A stretch of 64,000 nt of DNA from SIG437 sp045648985 (GCA_045648985.1 JAZROZ010000027.1:1-64000); one strand, 5' to 3'; numbered from the stretch's first letter, positions 49,906 to 59,691 are shown. The notes: a model not told the origin generated them from the letters alone. Program-made: numbers and translations.

Positions 49906-52290
49906 ATGGAAGGAAGAAAAACAACATCCCGTAAGAATACAAAAAAGAAAAAAAGACAAACATTATTTAAAAAGATAGTAGTATTAGTACTTATAATCGC
50001 AGTTTTGATATCTTCAGCGGTAGCAGGGGCTCTTTTGGGGTTCATTGATAACAGTACTGACCTTATTGCGCAGGAGTATAATCTTGATTTCTCATCAATG
50101 ATTTATTATATTGATGAAGAAACAGGCGAAGCTAAAGAGATTGACAGACTGTATTCTGAGCAGAATCGTATATGGGTAGATATTGAAGCTACTCCGCCGC
50201 TTCTTAGAGATGCCTTTGTGGCGATTGAAGACGAAAGATTTGATTCGCATAGCGGTGTGGATATAAAAAGAACGTTAGGTGCTACCATTACGTATTTTTT
50301 TAAGGGAAACAAGTCATACGGTGGCTCTACGATTACCCAGCAGCTCATTAAAAACGTTACGGGAGATAATGAGCGTTCGCCTATCAGAAAAATTCAGGAA
50401 ATGATAAGAGCGATTAACTTAGAGCAGAAAATGACAAAAGATGAAATCATTGAGATGTATATGAACACTATCTATTTAGGGCAGGGTTGTCACGGTGTTC
50501 AGGCAGCATCAAATGTATATTTCAGTAAAGATGTGTCAGAGCTGACACTTGCCGAGTGTGCATCAATTGCAGGTATTACACAGTATCCGTCAAAATATGA
50601 CCCGCTACTGAACTATGAAGAGCACAAAAAGAAGCAGGAGCTTGTACTTGATAAAATGTGCGAGCTTGGCTATATAACAGAAACTGAGCGCGATGAGGCA
50701 AAAGCCGCGGAGCTAAGGCTTGTCAAAGGAACAGCCAAGACATCTACAAGTAAAATCCAGTCATATTTCGTTGATCAGGTTGTAATTGATGTTATGAACG
50801 ATTTGATGACAAAAAGAAATATGTCAGAAAGTGATGCTACAAAGCTCTTATTTAAGGGTGGACTTAAAATATACACCACTATGGACCCTAATGTTCAGGA
50901 AGCGATGGAAAAGGTGTTTGAAAACAACAGTAACTTTCCCGGTGCGTGGGGAGATAACGGACCTCAGTCGGCTATGGTGGTTTTAGACCCATATACAGGT
51001 CATATAAAAGGTATTATGGGCGGCAGAGGAGAGAAAAAAGGAAACAGAGTTTTAAACAGAGCAACTCAAACTGTACGTCAGCCAGGTTCATCGATTAAAC
51101 CTCTTTCTGTTTATGCTCCTGCCATAGAGTATGGAGTTGTGACGGCTTCAACGTTAGTTGATGACTCATATTTAAAAATCGGCAACTGGGAGCCAAGAAA
51201 TGCAGACGGCAAATTCCTTGATAAAATTACTGTACGAAAGGCTTTAGAGTTGTCAAGGAATATTCCTGCAGTCAGAATTGTGGATAAACTCACGGTTGAT
51301 AAGTCGTTTAATTTTGTAACTAAGAATCTTTCTGTGACTTCACTGGTAGAGGGCGAAAAGAGAGCAGATGGTGAAGTATATTCAGATAAGTTCTACAGCA
51401 GTTTAGCATTAGGCGGTCTTACAGACGGTGTTTCTGTATTGGAGATTGCCGCAGCGTACTGTCCATTTGTAAATTCAGGAATATATACAAAGCCTGTTTC
51501 ATATACTAAAGTTATTGATTCAAACGGAAGAATAATTTTAGAAAACAAGCCCGAGACAAAAAAGGCGATGAGTGAACAAACTGCATATATAACTGCAAAT
51601 ATGCTTACAGGCGTAATCTCTTCCGGTACAGGAACAGGTGCGCGTCTTAAGAATTCATCTATTATGGCGGGCGGTAAAACAGGTACAACAACAAATGACG
51701 TTGACAGATGGTTTGCGGGCTTTACCCCAAACTATGTAGGGGTTGTGTGGTTTGGTTATGATATGCCAAGGAATATGTCAGGCCTTGGAAACCCTTGCGT
51801 AAGCTTATGGAAAAAGGTTATGGATGATATTCACGAGGAAGTAACCATCAAAACCATTAAGCAGCCAAGCAGTATGGTTTCAAGAGCGATTTGTCAGATA
51901 AGCGGCAAGATTGCTGCAGGAAGATGTGATAATATAAGATATGACTATTTTAAAGCGGGTACGCAACCGGTAACATTTTGTTCGTCACACGAAAAGACGC
52001 CAACAGACAATGAAATTGATGATAATATTTTAGATGAATCTTCTGCTGCAGGAAATACTGAGCCCGGTGCAGGTGCAGTCAATCCGCCGGCAGAGGGAAC
52101 AGTTATAACACCGGATGGAAATATTGGGCCCGAAGAAAACGGAACACAAACCGAAGTGCTGCCTCCTGAAGAAAATGTAAATCCTGAGCCTCCTCAAAGT
52201 GAGGAAGCTGCAGGACAGACTACACAGGGGACAGAAGTTATTGTAGGCGAAAGTGGCGAAAGTGATGAATTCTGGTATAGCGGAGAGTAG
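49906..52290 (+). CDS. Class A penicillin-binding protein (PBP1A/1B)
   Basis: 794 residues. Basic cytosolic tail, one membrane helix (about 24-48), GT51 glycosyltransferase domain with EDERFDSHSGVD and GGSTITQQLIKN, and a transpeptidase domain with SxxK as PGSSIKPLS, SxN as SRN and KTG as GGKTGTTT. A Pro/Glu/Gly-rich tail (about 700-794) is of low complexity. It polymerises and crosslinks peptidoglycan. A strong ACGGAGGGAG site precedes the ATG. The 165-base divergent spacer upstream holds a TATAAT (49849-49854) with no good -35. Confidence 0.95.
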   Translation: MEGRKTTSRKNTKKKKRQTLFKKIVVLVLIIAVLISSAVAGALLGFIDNSTDLIAQEYNLDFSSMIYYIDEETGEAKEIDRLYSEQNRIWVDIEATPPLLRDAFVAIEDERFDSHSGVDIKRTLGATITYFFKGNKSYGGSTITQQLIKNVTGDNERSPIRKIQEMIRAINLEQKMTKDEIIEMYMNTIYLGQGCHGVQAASNVYFSKDVSELTLAECASIAGITQYPSKYDPLLNYEEHKKKQELVLDKMCELGYITETERDEAKAAELRLVKGTAKTSTSKIQSYFVDQVVIDVMNDLMTKRNMSESDATKLLFKGGLKIYTTMDPNVQEAMEKVFENNSNFPGAWGDNGPQSAMVVLDPYTGHIKGIMGGRGEKKGNRVLNRATQTVRQPGSSIKPLSVYAPAIEYGVVTASTLVDDSYLKIGNWEPRNADGKFLDKITVRKALELSRNIPAVRIVDKLTVDKSFNFVTKNLSVTSLVEGEKRADGEVYSDKFYSSLALGGLTDGVSVLEIAAAYCPFVNSGIYTKPVSYTKVIDSNGRIILENKPETKKAMSEQTAYITANMLTGVISSGTGTGARLKNSSIMAGGKTGTTTNDVDRWFAGFTPNYVGVVWFGYDMPRNMSGLGNPCVSLWKKVMDDIHEEVTIKTIKQPSSMVSRAICQISGKIAAGRCDNIRYDYFKAGTQPVTFCSSHEKTPTDNEIDDNILDESSAAGNTEPGAGAVNPPAEGTVITPDGNIGPEENGTQTEVLPPEENVNPEPPQSEEAAGQTTQGTEVIVGESGESDEFWYSGE

Positions 52291-52335
52291 TCATCGGAGT
52301 GTTTATTTATAAGTTAGATTATGGAGGTAAAATCA

Positions 52336-54045
52336 TTGGTGGAAAGATATTTAGAGCAATACAGTTATTGGCTTGAAAAAACGGAGGATGACGAAAAAAC
52401 TCAAAAAGAGCTTCTTGCAATTGGCGATAATGAACAGGAAAAAAAGGAACGCTTTTACAAAAATCTTGAATTTGGTACAGGCGGCCTAAGAGGAGTGCTG
52501 GGAGTCGGCACAAACAGGATGAATATATACACTGTAAGACGTGCAACGCAAGGTATGGCTGAATTCATAAAAGCTCAGGGAAAGCAAAAAGAGGGTGTTG
52601 TGATATCATATGATTGCAGACACTTTTCAGAAGAATTTGCATATGGTGCCGCGTCAGTACTCGCTGCAAACGGAATAAAAGCATATGTTTTTGATAAAAT
52701 GAATCCGACACCTGTTTTATCGTTTGCAGTACGTCATCTTAAAACATATATGGGAATAATGATAACGGCAAGCCATAACCCTGCGGAATACAATGGGTTT
52801 AAGGCATATGGTCCTGACGGAGCGCAGCTTAATGTGTCTGCTTCAAATGAAATTATTAAAATTATAGACGGACTTGATATTTTTGATGATGTTTCCTATG
52901 TTAACGAAAAGGAAAACAGTCTGATTGAAATTGTGGGAGATGAAATAGTTGATGAGTTTATTTCTGTTTCGCTTTCGCATCAGATTGCAAAAGACAGAGA
53001 TAATATCAAGATAGTATACACACCATTTCACGGCACGGGACTGCTGCCTGTTACTAAAGCGCTCAGCCGTGCGGGATATAAAGATGTTTATGTAGTAGAA
53101 AAGCAAGCAGTAAAGGACCCGAATTTCAGTACGGTGAAGTCACCTAATCCTGAAGAAAAAGAAGGCTTTTATCTTGCTATTGATATCGCTAAGGAAAAAG
53201 ACGCTGATATTATAATAGGAACAGACCCCGATGCAGACAGAATCGGTGTTTTATATAATGACGGCAAGGGAAATTTTGAAGCCGTAACAGGAAATCAGAT
53301 TGGTGTACTTCTTTGTAATTATATATTGTCACAGAAAAAGGAAGCCCGCACCCTGTCAAAAGATGATTATGTCGTTTCAACAATCGTAACAACCGATTTG
53401 GTTAGAAAAATAGCTCAAAGTTTTGGCGTGGAATTTTACAAGGTATTTACAGGCTTTAAGTTTATAGCAGAAATTATAAAAATGAAAGAGGAAAGCAAAA
53501 AGGGCAGCTATATTTTTGGCTTTGAGGAAAGCTATGGATATCTTCCAGGCACTTATGCACGCGATAAAGATAGTGTGACAACGGCACTTTTAATTTGCGA
53601 AATGGCAGCGGTACTTAAAAAACAAGGAAAAACAATTAAATCAGCGTTAGAAGATATTTACAGTCAGTTTGGATGTTATACAGAAGAAACTGTTTCTGTA
53701 TATATGAAAGGCATAAGCGGTATGGAAGATATGAAAAAGCTTATGGAATCTGTAAGAAACAATCCTTTTAAAGAGATTGATGGAATTGAAATCAGCGCGC
53801 TTTGTGACTATCAGAAGAGTATCAGGTATGATTTTGAAACGGGCGAGCAAGCAGAAATTGATATGGAAAAAGCAAACGTGCTTATATTTGAGCTTTCAGG
53901 CGGCGGGTTCTTTGCAATGAGACCATCAGGAACGGAGCCGAAAATCAAATTTTATTATTCAGTTGTGACTGAAAACTCAAAGTCGGGCACAGAAAAAATC
54001 AAAAGCTTAGATTCATTTATCAAAAAGGAATTAAATATTGAATAG
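52336..54045 (+). CDS. Phospho-sugar mutase (phosphoglucomutase/phosphomannomutase type)
   Basis: 569 residues in the long PGM2-like form. FGTGGLRGVLGVGTNRMN at the N-terminus, the phospho-Ser loop TASHNPAEYNG, metal-binding DPDADRIG, FEESYGYLPGTYARDKD and the C-terminal phosphate-binding RPSGTEPKIKFY. It interconverts hexose 1- and 6-phosphates. The start is TTG at 52336 (or GTG at 52339), because the in-frame ATG at 52321 lies inside its own GGAGGT site. It follows the PBP gene by 45 bases and has its own terminator. Confidence 0.92.
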   Translation: MVERYLEQYSYWLEKTEDDEKTQKELLAIGDNEQEKKERFYKNLEFGTGGLRGVLGVGTNRMNIYTVRRATQGMAEFIKAQGKQKEGVVISYDCRHFSEEFAYGAASVLAANGIKAYVFDKMNPTPVLSFAVRHLKTYMGIMITASHNPAEYNGFKAYGPDGAQLNVSASNEIIKIIDGLDIFDDVSYVNEKENSLIEIVGDEIVDEFISVSLSHQIAKDRDNIKIVYTPFHGTGLLPVTKALSRAGYKDVYVVEKQAVKDPNFSTVKSPNPEEKEGFYLAIDIAKEKDADIIIGTDPDADRIGVLYNDGKGNFEAVTGNQIGVLLCNYILSQKKEARTLSKDDYVVSTIVTTDLVRKIAQSFGVEFYKVFTGFKFIAEIIKMKEESKKGSYIFGFEESYGYLPGTYARDKDSVTTALLICEMAAVLKKQGKTIKSALEDIYSQFGCYTEETVSVYMKGISGMEDMKKLMESVRNNPFKEIDGIEISALCDYQKSIRYDFETGEQAEIDMEKANVLIFELSGGGFFAMRPSGTEPKIKFYYSVVTENSKSGTEKIKSLDSFIKKELNIE

Positions 54046-54049
54046 AGAA

Positions 54050-54094
54050 AAACGCAGAATTTTCTTAAACAGAAAGTTCTGCGTTTATTTTTTT
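54050..54094 (+). terminator. Terminator of the phosphomutase gene
   Basis: Stem AAACGCAGAA / TTCTGCGTTT with a 17-base loop and a following T-run. Confidence 0.88.
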
Positions 54095-54149
54095 AAAATT
54101 TGGAAATAAATATATGTATAGTCAAATTTTAAAAAAAGGAGAAATAAAA

Positions 54150-54683
54150 ATGAATTTAAAGGGTTCAAAAACAGAAAACAATCTGATGGCGGCTTTTGCA
54201 GGGGAATCAATGGCAAGGAATAAATACACGTTCTATGCAGCTGTAGCAAAAGAAGCAGGATATGAGCAGATAGCAGATATTTTCAGAAGAACTGCAGACA
54301 ATGAAAAGGAGCACGCCGAAATCTGGTTTAAGCTCTGGGGCGGTGTTTCTGATACTTTAGAAAATTTAAAAACTGCGGCAGAGGGTGAAAAAAGTGAATG
54401 GACGCAAATGTATGCCGAATTTGCAAAAACCGCAGAGGAAGAGGGATTTTCTAATATTGCTAAGCTTTTTGAAAAAGTTGGGTTAATCGAAAAAGAACAT
54501 GAGCAAAGGTACAGAGATTTAATATTAAACATAGAAAACAAGGAAGTATTTAAGAAGAAAGAAAAAATAGAGTGGATTTGCAGAAACTGCGGTTATGTCC
54601 ATTCAGGAGAAGAAGCACCGCTTGCATGTCCCGTTTGTGCTAAACCGCAAGGTTATTTTGAAGTAAAATCGAAAAATTATTAA
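54150..54683 (+). CDS. rbr: Rubrerythrin
   Basis: 177 residues. A ferritin-like four-helix domain with the di-iron ligands in AAFAGESMARNKY, DNEKEHAE and IEKEHEQRY, and a C-terminal rubredoxin domain with two CxxC pairs (CRNCGY and CPVC). The rubredoxin domain is C-terminal, so it is the classical type. It reduces H2O2 with NADH-linked electrons in anaerobes. AAAAGGAGAAA precedes the ATG; the longer frame to 54114 is not favoured. Convergent with feoB. Confidence 0.97.
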   Translation: MNLKGSKTENNLMAAFAGESMARNKYTFYAAVAKEAGYEQIADIFRRTADNEKEHAEIWFKLWGGVSDTLENLKTAAEGEKSEWTQMYAEFAKTAEEEGFSNIAKLFEKVGLIEKEHEQRYRDLILNIENKEVFKKKEKIEWICRNCGYVHSGEEAPLACPVCAKPQGYFEVKSKNY

Positions 54684-54715
54684 AAGACAGGGTGTGATTT
54701 CACACCCTGTCTTTT
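54683..54715. terminator. Bidirectional terminator between rbr and feoB
   Basis: AAAGACAGGGTGTG pairs with CACACCCTGTCTTT around a short loop; it ends both convergent genes. Confidence 0.93.
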
Positions 54716-56855
54716 ATATAAACAACCTCATAACTGCACTAAACGTAATACAAAGTATAATGCCTATTGATGTAGGGATTATGGCAGAAAGCATAGTCCA
54801 TCTAAAGCTTTCTGTTTCTTTTTTTATCGTCATAAGTGTTGTAGAGCAGGGCCAGTGCATTAGTGAGAAAATAACAGCATTTATGGCGGTTACATATGTC
54901 CAGCCGTTTGAAATGAGAATATCTTTTAATGTATCAAGAGCGGGAAGCTCTCCTATTTCTCCGCCTGACATATATGCCATGAGCATTATGGGGACAACAA
55001 TTTCATTAGCAGGAAAGCCCAATATGAAAGCCATAAGTATAACTCCATCAAGTCCCAAAAGTTTTCCAAAGGGGTCTAAAAAAGATGATATATGTTTAAG
55101 CAGGCTCACATCGGAAACTGTGACGTTTGCCAAAAGCCATATGATAAATCCTGCAGGGATTGCCGCACAAACGGCGCGGCCAAGTACAAAAAGAGTTCTG
55201 TCAAAAATCGAACGTACTAAAGTTTTTCCTATCTGTGGTTTTCTAAATGGCGGAAGCTCTAAAGCAAAAGATGAGGGCTCACCTTTTAGGAGTGTTTTTG
55301 ATAAAAGCCACGTCACAAAAAAGGTCACTAAAATTCCTAAAACGATTATAGCCGTCAGGAAAGCTGCCGACAAAAGAGAATTACTTTTGCTTGAGGCAGT
55401 CCCTATGAAAAACATAGATATAATTGAAATGAGTGTTGGAAATCTTCCGTTGCAAGGAACAAAATTGTTGGTAAGTATTGCCATATATCGTTCTCGGGGA
55501 GAATCTATAATACGTGCGCCAACCACACCTGCTGCATTACACCCAAAACCCATACACATAGTAAGTGCCTGTTTTCCGCACGCGTTACACTTTCTGAAAG
55601 TTTTATCAAGATTATAGGCAACTCTCGGCAGATAGCCACTATCTTCTAAAAGAGTGAACAACGGGAAAAATATTGCCATTGGCGGAAGCATAACAGAAAC
55701 TACCCACGCTCCAACACGAAAGACTCCTGTAACAATACACGACCGAACTAAATCTGGGGCATCTATGGATAATAAAAATTTATCTAAAAGGAATTCTGCT
55801 TTAGAAAACATAAGCGACAAAAGTTCTGAGGGGTAGTTTGCTCCTGTTATTGTAATCCAGAAGATTATCATAAGGAGCAAAATCATAATGGGATAGCCAA
55901 GGCTCCTGCTTGTGAAAATTCTGTCTGCCTTTCTGTCAAAGGAGATAGTATTTTTATCGGGTTTTGTTATGAGTCCTCTGCATATATTTTCAGCTTTTTT
56001 AACAAAAGCGGAAACAATTTTGTCTTTTAAATCATCCTGTGAAATTCCCGCCTGCGACAAATATTCATTCGCTTTTTTGAGTTCATTTTCCATTTTGTCA
56101 TCCAAGAAATCTTCACCAAAGTATGAGCAAAGCTCGTTTTTAAAAGGGGTGTCTTTTTCCAGCAGCTTTAAGCAAAACCATCGGCTTTGCGGGTGATTAT
56201 CTGTTTTTTTAGATACATATGGATAGAGCATTTTAATGGCGGATTCTATTCTGTCATCATATTTGATATGGACTGATGTTTTGTCCTTTTTCTTATTAAT
56301 GTTTTTATCAATCACGGAAAGAAGCGCCAAAAGATGCGTCTTTTTGCGGGCGGATATGGCGACGACAGGAACACCGAGCCGTTTTTCAAGCTCTGTAAGA
56401 TTTATTTTTATGTTCTTCCTTTTTGCTTCATCCATAAAGTTTACGCAGATAATGACGTTTTTTGTAAATTCCATAATCTGCAGAGCAAGATTAAGGTTAC
56501 GCTCAAGACATGTAGCATCACAAACAACAATGGTTACATCGGGAGAAGAGAAGCAAAGGAATTTTTGAGCAATTTCTTCTTCCTCTGAATGTGCCGAAAG
56601 CGAATATGTACCGGGTAAATCAACAAGAATATGTGAGTTTTTGCCGTGTTTTATGCTGCCGTAAGCACAACCCACAGTTTTACCTGGCCAGTTGCCCGTG
56701 TGTTGATTCATGCCTGTAAGTCCGTTAAATACTGTGCTTTTACCCACATTGGGATTTCCTGCTAAGGCTATAATTTTATCTGATTTGGAGTGTTTTTTAA
56801 TTTTATAATTACAGTCTATGGCACCGCTTGCTACTGAACTGTTAGTAAGTCCCAT
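54714..56855 (-). CDS. feoB: Ferrous iron transport protein B (FeoB)
   Basis: 713 residues. N-terminal GTPase domain: G1 GNPNVGKSTVFNGLTG, G3 DLPGTYSL, G4 NFMDEA; a helical GDI region; then about 8-10 membrane helices with the two Gate domains and NFVPCNGRFPTLI and CAAIPAG. It takes up Fe2+ under anaerobic conditions. The N-terminus has an extra 25 residues before G1. No feoA is adjacent. A strong GCAGGAGGGATTATA site precedes the ATG. A palindrome spans the putative -10. Confidence 0.97.
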   Translation of the reverse strand: MGLTNSSVASGAIDCNYKIKKHSKSDKIIALAGNPNVGKSTVFNGLTGMNQHTGNWPGKTVGCAYGSIKHGKNSHILVDLPGTYSLSAHSEEEEIAQKFLCFSSPDVTIVVCDATCLERNLNLALQIMEFTKNVIICVNFMDEAKRKNIKINLTELEKRLGVPVVAISARKKTHLLALLSVIDKNINKKKDKTSVHIKYDDRIESAIKMLYPYVSKKTDNHPQSRWFCLKLLEKDTPFKNELCSYFGEDFLDDKMENELKKANEYLSQAGISQDDLKDKIVSAFVKKAENICRGLITKPDKNTISFDRKADRIFTSRSLGYPIMILLLMIIFWITITGANYPSELLSLMFSKAEFLLDKFLLSIDAPDLVRSCIVTGVFRVGAWVVSVMLPPMAIFFPLFTLLEDSGYLPRVAYNLDKTFRKCNACGKQALTMCMGFGCNAAGVVGARIIDSPRERYMAILTNNFVPCNGRFPTLISIISMFFIGTASSKSNSLLSAAFLTAIIVLGILVTFFVTWLLSKTLLKGEPSSFALELPPFRKPQIGKTLVRSIFDRTLFVLGRAVCAAIPAGFIIWLLANVTVSDVSLLKHISSFLDPFGKLLGLDGVILMAFILGFPANEIVVPIMLMAYMSGGEIGELPALDTLKDILISNGWTYVTAINAVIFSLMHWPCSTTLMTIKKETESFRWTMLSAIIPTSIGIILCITFSAVMRLFI

Positions 56856-56868
56856 TATAATCCCTCCT

Positions 56869-56902
56869 GCTTTTAGAACATATATTATAATATTCTAAAA
56901 GC
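56869..56902 (-). promoter_or_regulatory. Palindromic operator-like site over the feoB -10 region
   Basis: Arms GCTTTTAGAA and TTCTAAAAGC are a perfect 10-bp inverted repeat separated by 14 bases. On the minus strand the spacer contains a TATAAT-like -10. It ends just before the feoB ribosome-binding site. It does not match the Fur consensus that I know. An iron-responsive repressor site is an inference. Confidence 0.5.
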
Positions 56903-56933
56903 TGAATTTCGTCACAGGATTTCTTGCAAGAAA

Positions 56934-56978
56934 AAAGGGGTGGTAGCAAAATGAAATTCATTTTGCTACAGCCCCTTT
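56934..56978 (-). terminator. Terminator of tpk; AAAATG palindrome family member
   Basis: A 45-base palindrome (arms GGTAGCAAAATGAA / TTCATTTTGCTAC core) with G/C-rich ends and a T-run on the minus strand (CCCCTTTTTT). It is the same repeat as the ends of the element at 45147-45457. It probably serves as terminator of the DUF4432-tpk unit. Confidence 0.75.
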
Positions 56979-56981
56979 ATA

Positions 56982-57608
56982 CTATTTTTTCGATAAAACT
57001 ATAAGAAGTGTTCCTTTTTTTAAGGAGATTGTTGCCGCGTTGCTTGCAAATTCGTTACTCACTCCGAGCGGAAAGGAATTATCTAAAATTCCGTCTTCTA
57101 GTTCATATTTTGTGCCTGTAAGCGTTACACCCTCACATTTTTCCGAATATGAAAAGCATGAAATATAAAAGTCATCCTGCTTTTTTAATTCTATGCTTTC
57201 TCCACCTGAAATTATTTTACAAAATGCATTTTTTGAAAGAATTGAAGCTTTAGCACCTGACTTTTTTGCATAGGCAAGTGTCTGCAGATTTGCAATCGTG
57301 TGGTCAAGTCTTCCACCTATCCCGCCCAGTATTAAAAAGTCCTGATAGCCTGATTTTAGACCATGCTTTAAACAAAGAAGAGTATCAGTGTCGTCTTTTT
57401 CTCTGGGAACTTTTATAAATTCCGCTTCTTTTATGATATTTTCTGTTGAGTCAAGGTCGCCGATTGATATATTGGGAATAATACCGCTCTTTTTTGCAAT
57501 ATCCATACCGCCGTCAGCACAGATTATGTAGTCTCCATCCCGCTTTTCGTAGACTTCCGAAAGCTCACAGTCTAAAAGCGCCGTTATTATAATGCATCTT
57601 TTCATCAT
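56982..57608 (-). CDS. thiN: Thiamine pyrophosphokinase
   Basis: 208 residues. ICADGGMDIAKKSGIIPNIS (first block), GDLDST, the DDTDTLLCLKHGL site and GGIGGRLDH, typical of the bacterial ThiN/TPK family. It makes thiamine diphosphate from thiamine and ATP. The ATG overlaps the stop of the DUF4432 gene (ATGA). In most Firmicutes thiN follows rpe (here near 38 kb), so it has moved. Confidence 0.94.
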   Translation of the reverse strand: MMKRCIIITALLDCELSEVYEKRDGDYIICADGGMDIAKKSGIIPNISIGDLDSTENIIKEAEFIKVPREKDDTDTLLCLKHGLKSGYQDFLILGGIGGRLDHTIANLQTLAYAKKSGAKASILSKNAFCKIISGGESIELKKQDDFYISCFSYSEKCEGVTLTGTKYELEDGILDNSFPLGVSNEFASNAATISLKKGTLLIVLSKK

Positions 57609-58558
57609 AATTCTTTAAATGAGAAGCAAAGGGAGGTCTTAAGCTCGCCATATGCTTCAAGCTTTACAAAATTGTCTTCTTCGTGAAGTGTAGCGCCTGC
57701 CATATCAACGTTTTTAGGCTCTAAACCTATGGCATAGTCACTTGCAGCAGGCTTTTTCCACAAGAGGAAGTATGGAAGAGTATCTCTTTTGTATGTAATA
57801 TATGCACCGATATCGCCGTTTTCAATACCGACTGTCTGGATGTCATCTTTCATATCAATTTTGATACATTCTTCATCTGCAAATGGAGTTGGAGCCTCGA
57901 TGCAAGAATATTCTTCGGGCACACCGATAATTTTTGAATTTTCACTTACGAGCGGATAGCCAAAATTACAGTGATAGTACATACAAACATTTTCTGCTTT
58001 AGCGCCCTCGTTTATAATAGTGTCACAAAGCATGAACTTGTCGTCAAAGAGCTTAGTTGTAATTGTTCTTCTTAAAACAAGGTTTTCACCAAAAACACAG
58101 GATTGTCTTACTTCACCGCTCACCATCATAATATAGTCGTCGCCGTTCCAGAATGCATCAACACTGACTTTTTGTGCAGGAATATTTGCAATTCTTCCAT
58201 GGAGTCCATGTTCTTTATAAGGAGGGCCAACGTGCGTAAGTCCGCAGGTTGTAACAAGACCGCCTGCCCAGTTTCTGAGCCACCCAAAGCCATCGGGCTC
58301 ATAGTTTTCAGCTTTCGAGATGCCTGATTTTGACACCCACGCAACGGGCGTGCCGTAAGCTTCGCAGTTTACAATATCCATACATTTTCCGGGAAGAACA
58401 GTAAAACGCACAAGACCTGTATTTACCTCGATAGCACAAACACCGTCTGCTCTGCCGCTTTTATAAGTATATTCTTTAATTCCGCCTATCTGTTCAACCG
58501 AGCCAAAGCGCTCTAAGACTTCTTTTTTTGTCATTTTCTTCAAAACACTTTTATCCAT
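57605..58558 (-). CDS. DUF4432 family (galactose mutarotase-like) protein
   Basis: 317 residues. Beta-rich. GLVRFTVLPGKCMDIVNCEA, GLVTTCGLTHVGPPY, EHGLHGRIANIPA and YYHCNFGYPLVSE match the DUF4432 sandwich related to aldose 1-epimerases; His in EHGLHG and YHCNFGYP would be the catalytic His. The sugar substrate is not known. It is translationally coupled to thiN, with no obvious functional link. Confidence 0.85.
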   Translation of the reverse strand: MDKSVLKKMTKKEVLERFGSVEQIGGIKEYTYKSGRADGVCAIEVNTGLVRFTVLPGKCMDIVNCEAYGTPVAWVSKSGISKAENYEPDGFGWLRNWAGGLVTTCGLTHVGPPYKEHGLHGRIANIPAQKVSVDAFWNGDDYIMMVSGEVRQSCVFGENLVLRRTITTKLFDDKFMLCDTIINEGAKAENVCMYYHCNFGYPLVSENSKIIGVPEEYSCIEAPTPFADEECIKIDMKDDIQTVGIENGDIGAYITYKRDTLPYFLLWKKPAASDYAIGLEPKNVDMAGATLHEEDNFVKLEAYGELKTSLCFSFKEL

Positions 58559-58608
58559 TGCTTTCCTCCGTCTTATTATTTTAGTTTATTTTATCATACA
58601 TTTTTTTA

Positions 58609-59691
58609 TTATTCAAGCTTTTTTCTAATAGCTAAAAGGGTAAAGTAAAAACAGCAGATGATAAAAACAGAAGTAACTGTTGCACCGAAATTTCCCGTTT
58701 CAAAGTTAATAGCCTCAGATGGAGCAAAAACGGTCAAAGCTCTTGTTTTATCGTAAAAGAGATTACATAAAAAGGCAGAAGCAACGCCCTGAAAAAGCTT
58801 GCCGAAAAAATAATATTTAATGCTTAGACCTGATTCTTTTGCGATTCCCATAACCTGCAAAAGCACGCATATTCCGCCGAAGCCTAAAAGAGCGGAAACA
58901 AGGCAAAGTCTGATTTTGCTATCAGCTAAAAGCGATGCACTTTTAATTCCCATCGTTACTTCCAAAAATCCTTTTATCAAAGCGGAAAACATATTTTGCT
59001 CGGGAAGTGATGATGTAAATGGAGTGCTGAGAGTGGCAAAAAAGACCACAAATCCGCAGACAAAGAGAATGGAATTTACGGAAGAAAAGACACTTTCAGA
59101 AAACAAAGCTCCAAACGATTGCGGTTTTATGTTTTTGGATTGTATTTGATGCACGTCATATTTTTTTTCAGCAAAAAATCGCATTAAAACACCTGTCATA
59201 ATGGAAGATGCGATATGTATTAAATAAAGGAATATTCCAATATCGGCATTTCCCAAAAAACTCACACCAACGGCACCAATAACAAAAAGCGGACCTGAAT
59301 TATTACAAAAAGGTAAAAGCCTCTCGGCTTCCGATTTTGAGACCAAGCCTTTTGAATATAGCTCACATACTGTTTTAGCTCCCATAGGATATCCACTTAT
59401 AATGCCGATGATAAAAGCGACTGCACCTGTGCCGCTTACCTTAAACAAAGGATGCATAACAAGTGAAAAAAGCTTTCCTGCATATTCGGCAAAGCCTGAT
59501 TTTATCAGGATAGACGACAGTACAAAAAAAGGAAAAAGCGAAGGGATAATATTTTCTGCACATAAGAAAAGAGCTGTCTTTGCTGCGGGAATTGTTTTTT
59601 CACCACACAGGCTTAAAAGAAGCATAAAAAATATTATAATACAATAAAGCATACCCTTTTTTAAAACGATAAAAACATATTTTTTTTTCAC
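58609..59691 (-). CDS. ylbJ: Sporulation integral membrane protein YlbJ
   Basis: 360 residues with about ten membrane segments. The Gate-type nucleoside-recognition motifs GYPMGAKTVCELYSKG, LPFCNNSGPLFVIGAVG and the paired loop after residue 200 are YlbJ. It is under sigma-E in Bacillus and needed for resistant spores. The start is GTG at 59691 because AGGAGG lies 8 bases upstream; the nearest ATG is out of frame (ATGTGA). It is divergent from yqfC across 64 bases. Confidence 0.93.
   Translation of the reverse strand: MKKKYVFIVLKKGMLYCIIIFFMLLLSLCGEKTIPAAKTALFLCAENIIPSLFPFFVLSSILIKSGFAEYAGKLFSLVMHPLFKVSGTGAVAFIIGIISGYPMGAKTVCELYSKGLVSKSEAERLLPFCNNSGPLFVIGAVGVSFLGNADIGIFLYLIHIASSIMTGVLMRFFAEKKYDVHQIQSKNIKPQSFGALFSESVFSSVNSILFVCGFVVFFATLSTPFTSSLPEQNMFSALIKGFLEVTMGIKSASLLADSKIRLCLVSALLGFGGICVLLQVMGIAKESGLSIKYYFFGKLFQGVASAFLCNLFYDKTRALTVFAPSEAINFETGNFGATVTSVFIICCFYFTLLAIRKKLE

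Noticed and set aside
52288..52299. 12-bp match TAGTCATCGGAG to the ends of element B, at the PBP stop codon
   Set aside because: A single 12-mer match in 64 kb is within chance for AT-rich DNA; no further similarity beyond it.
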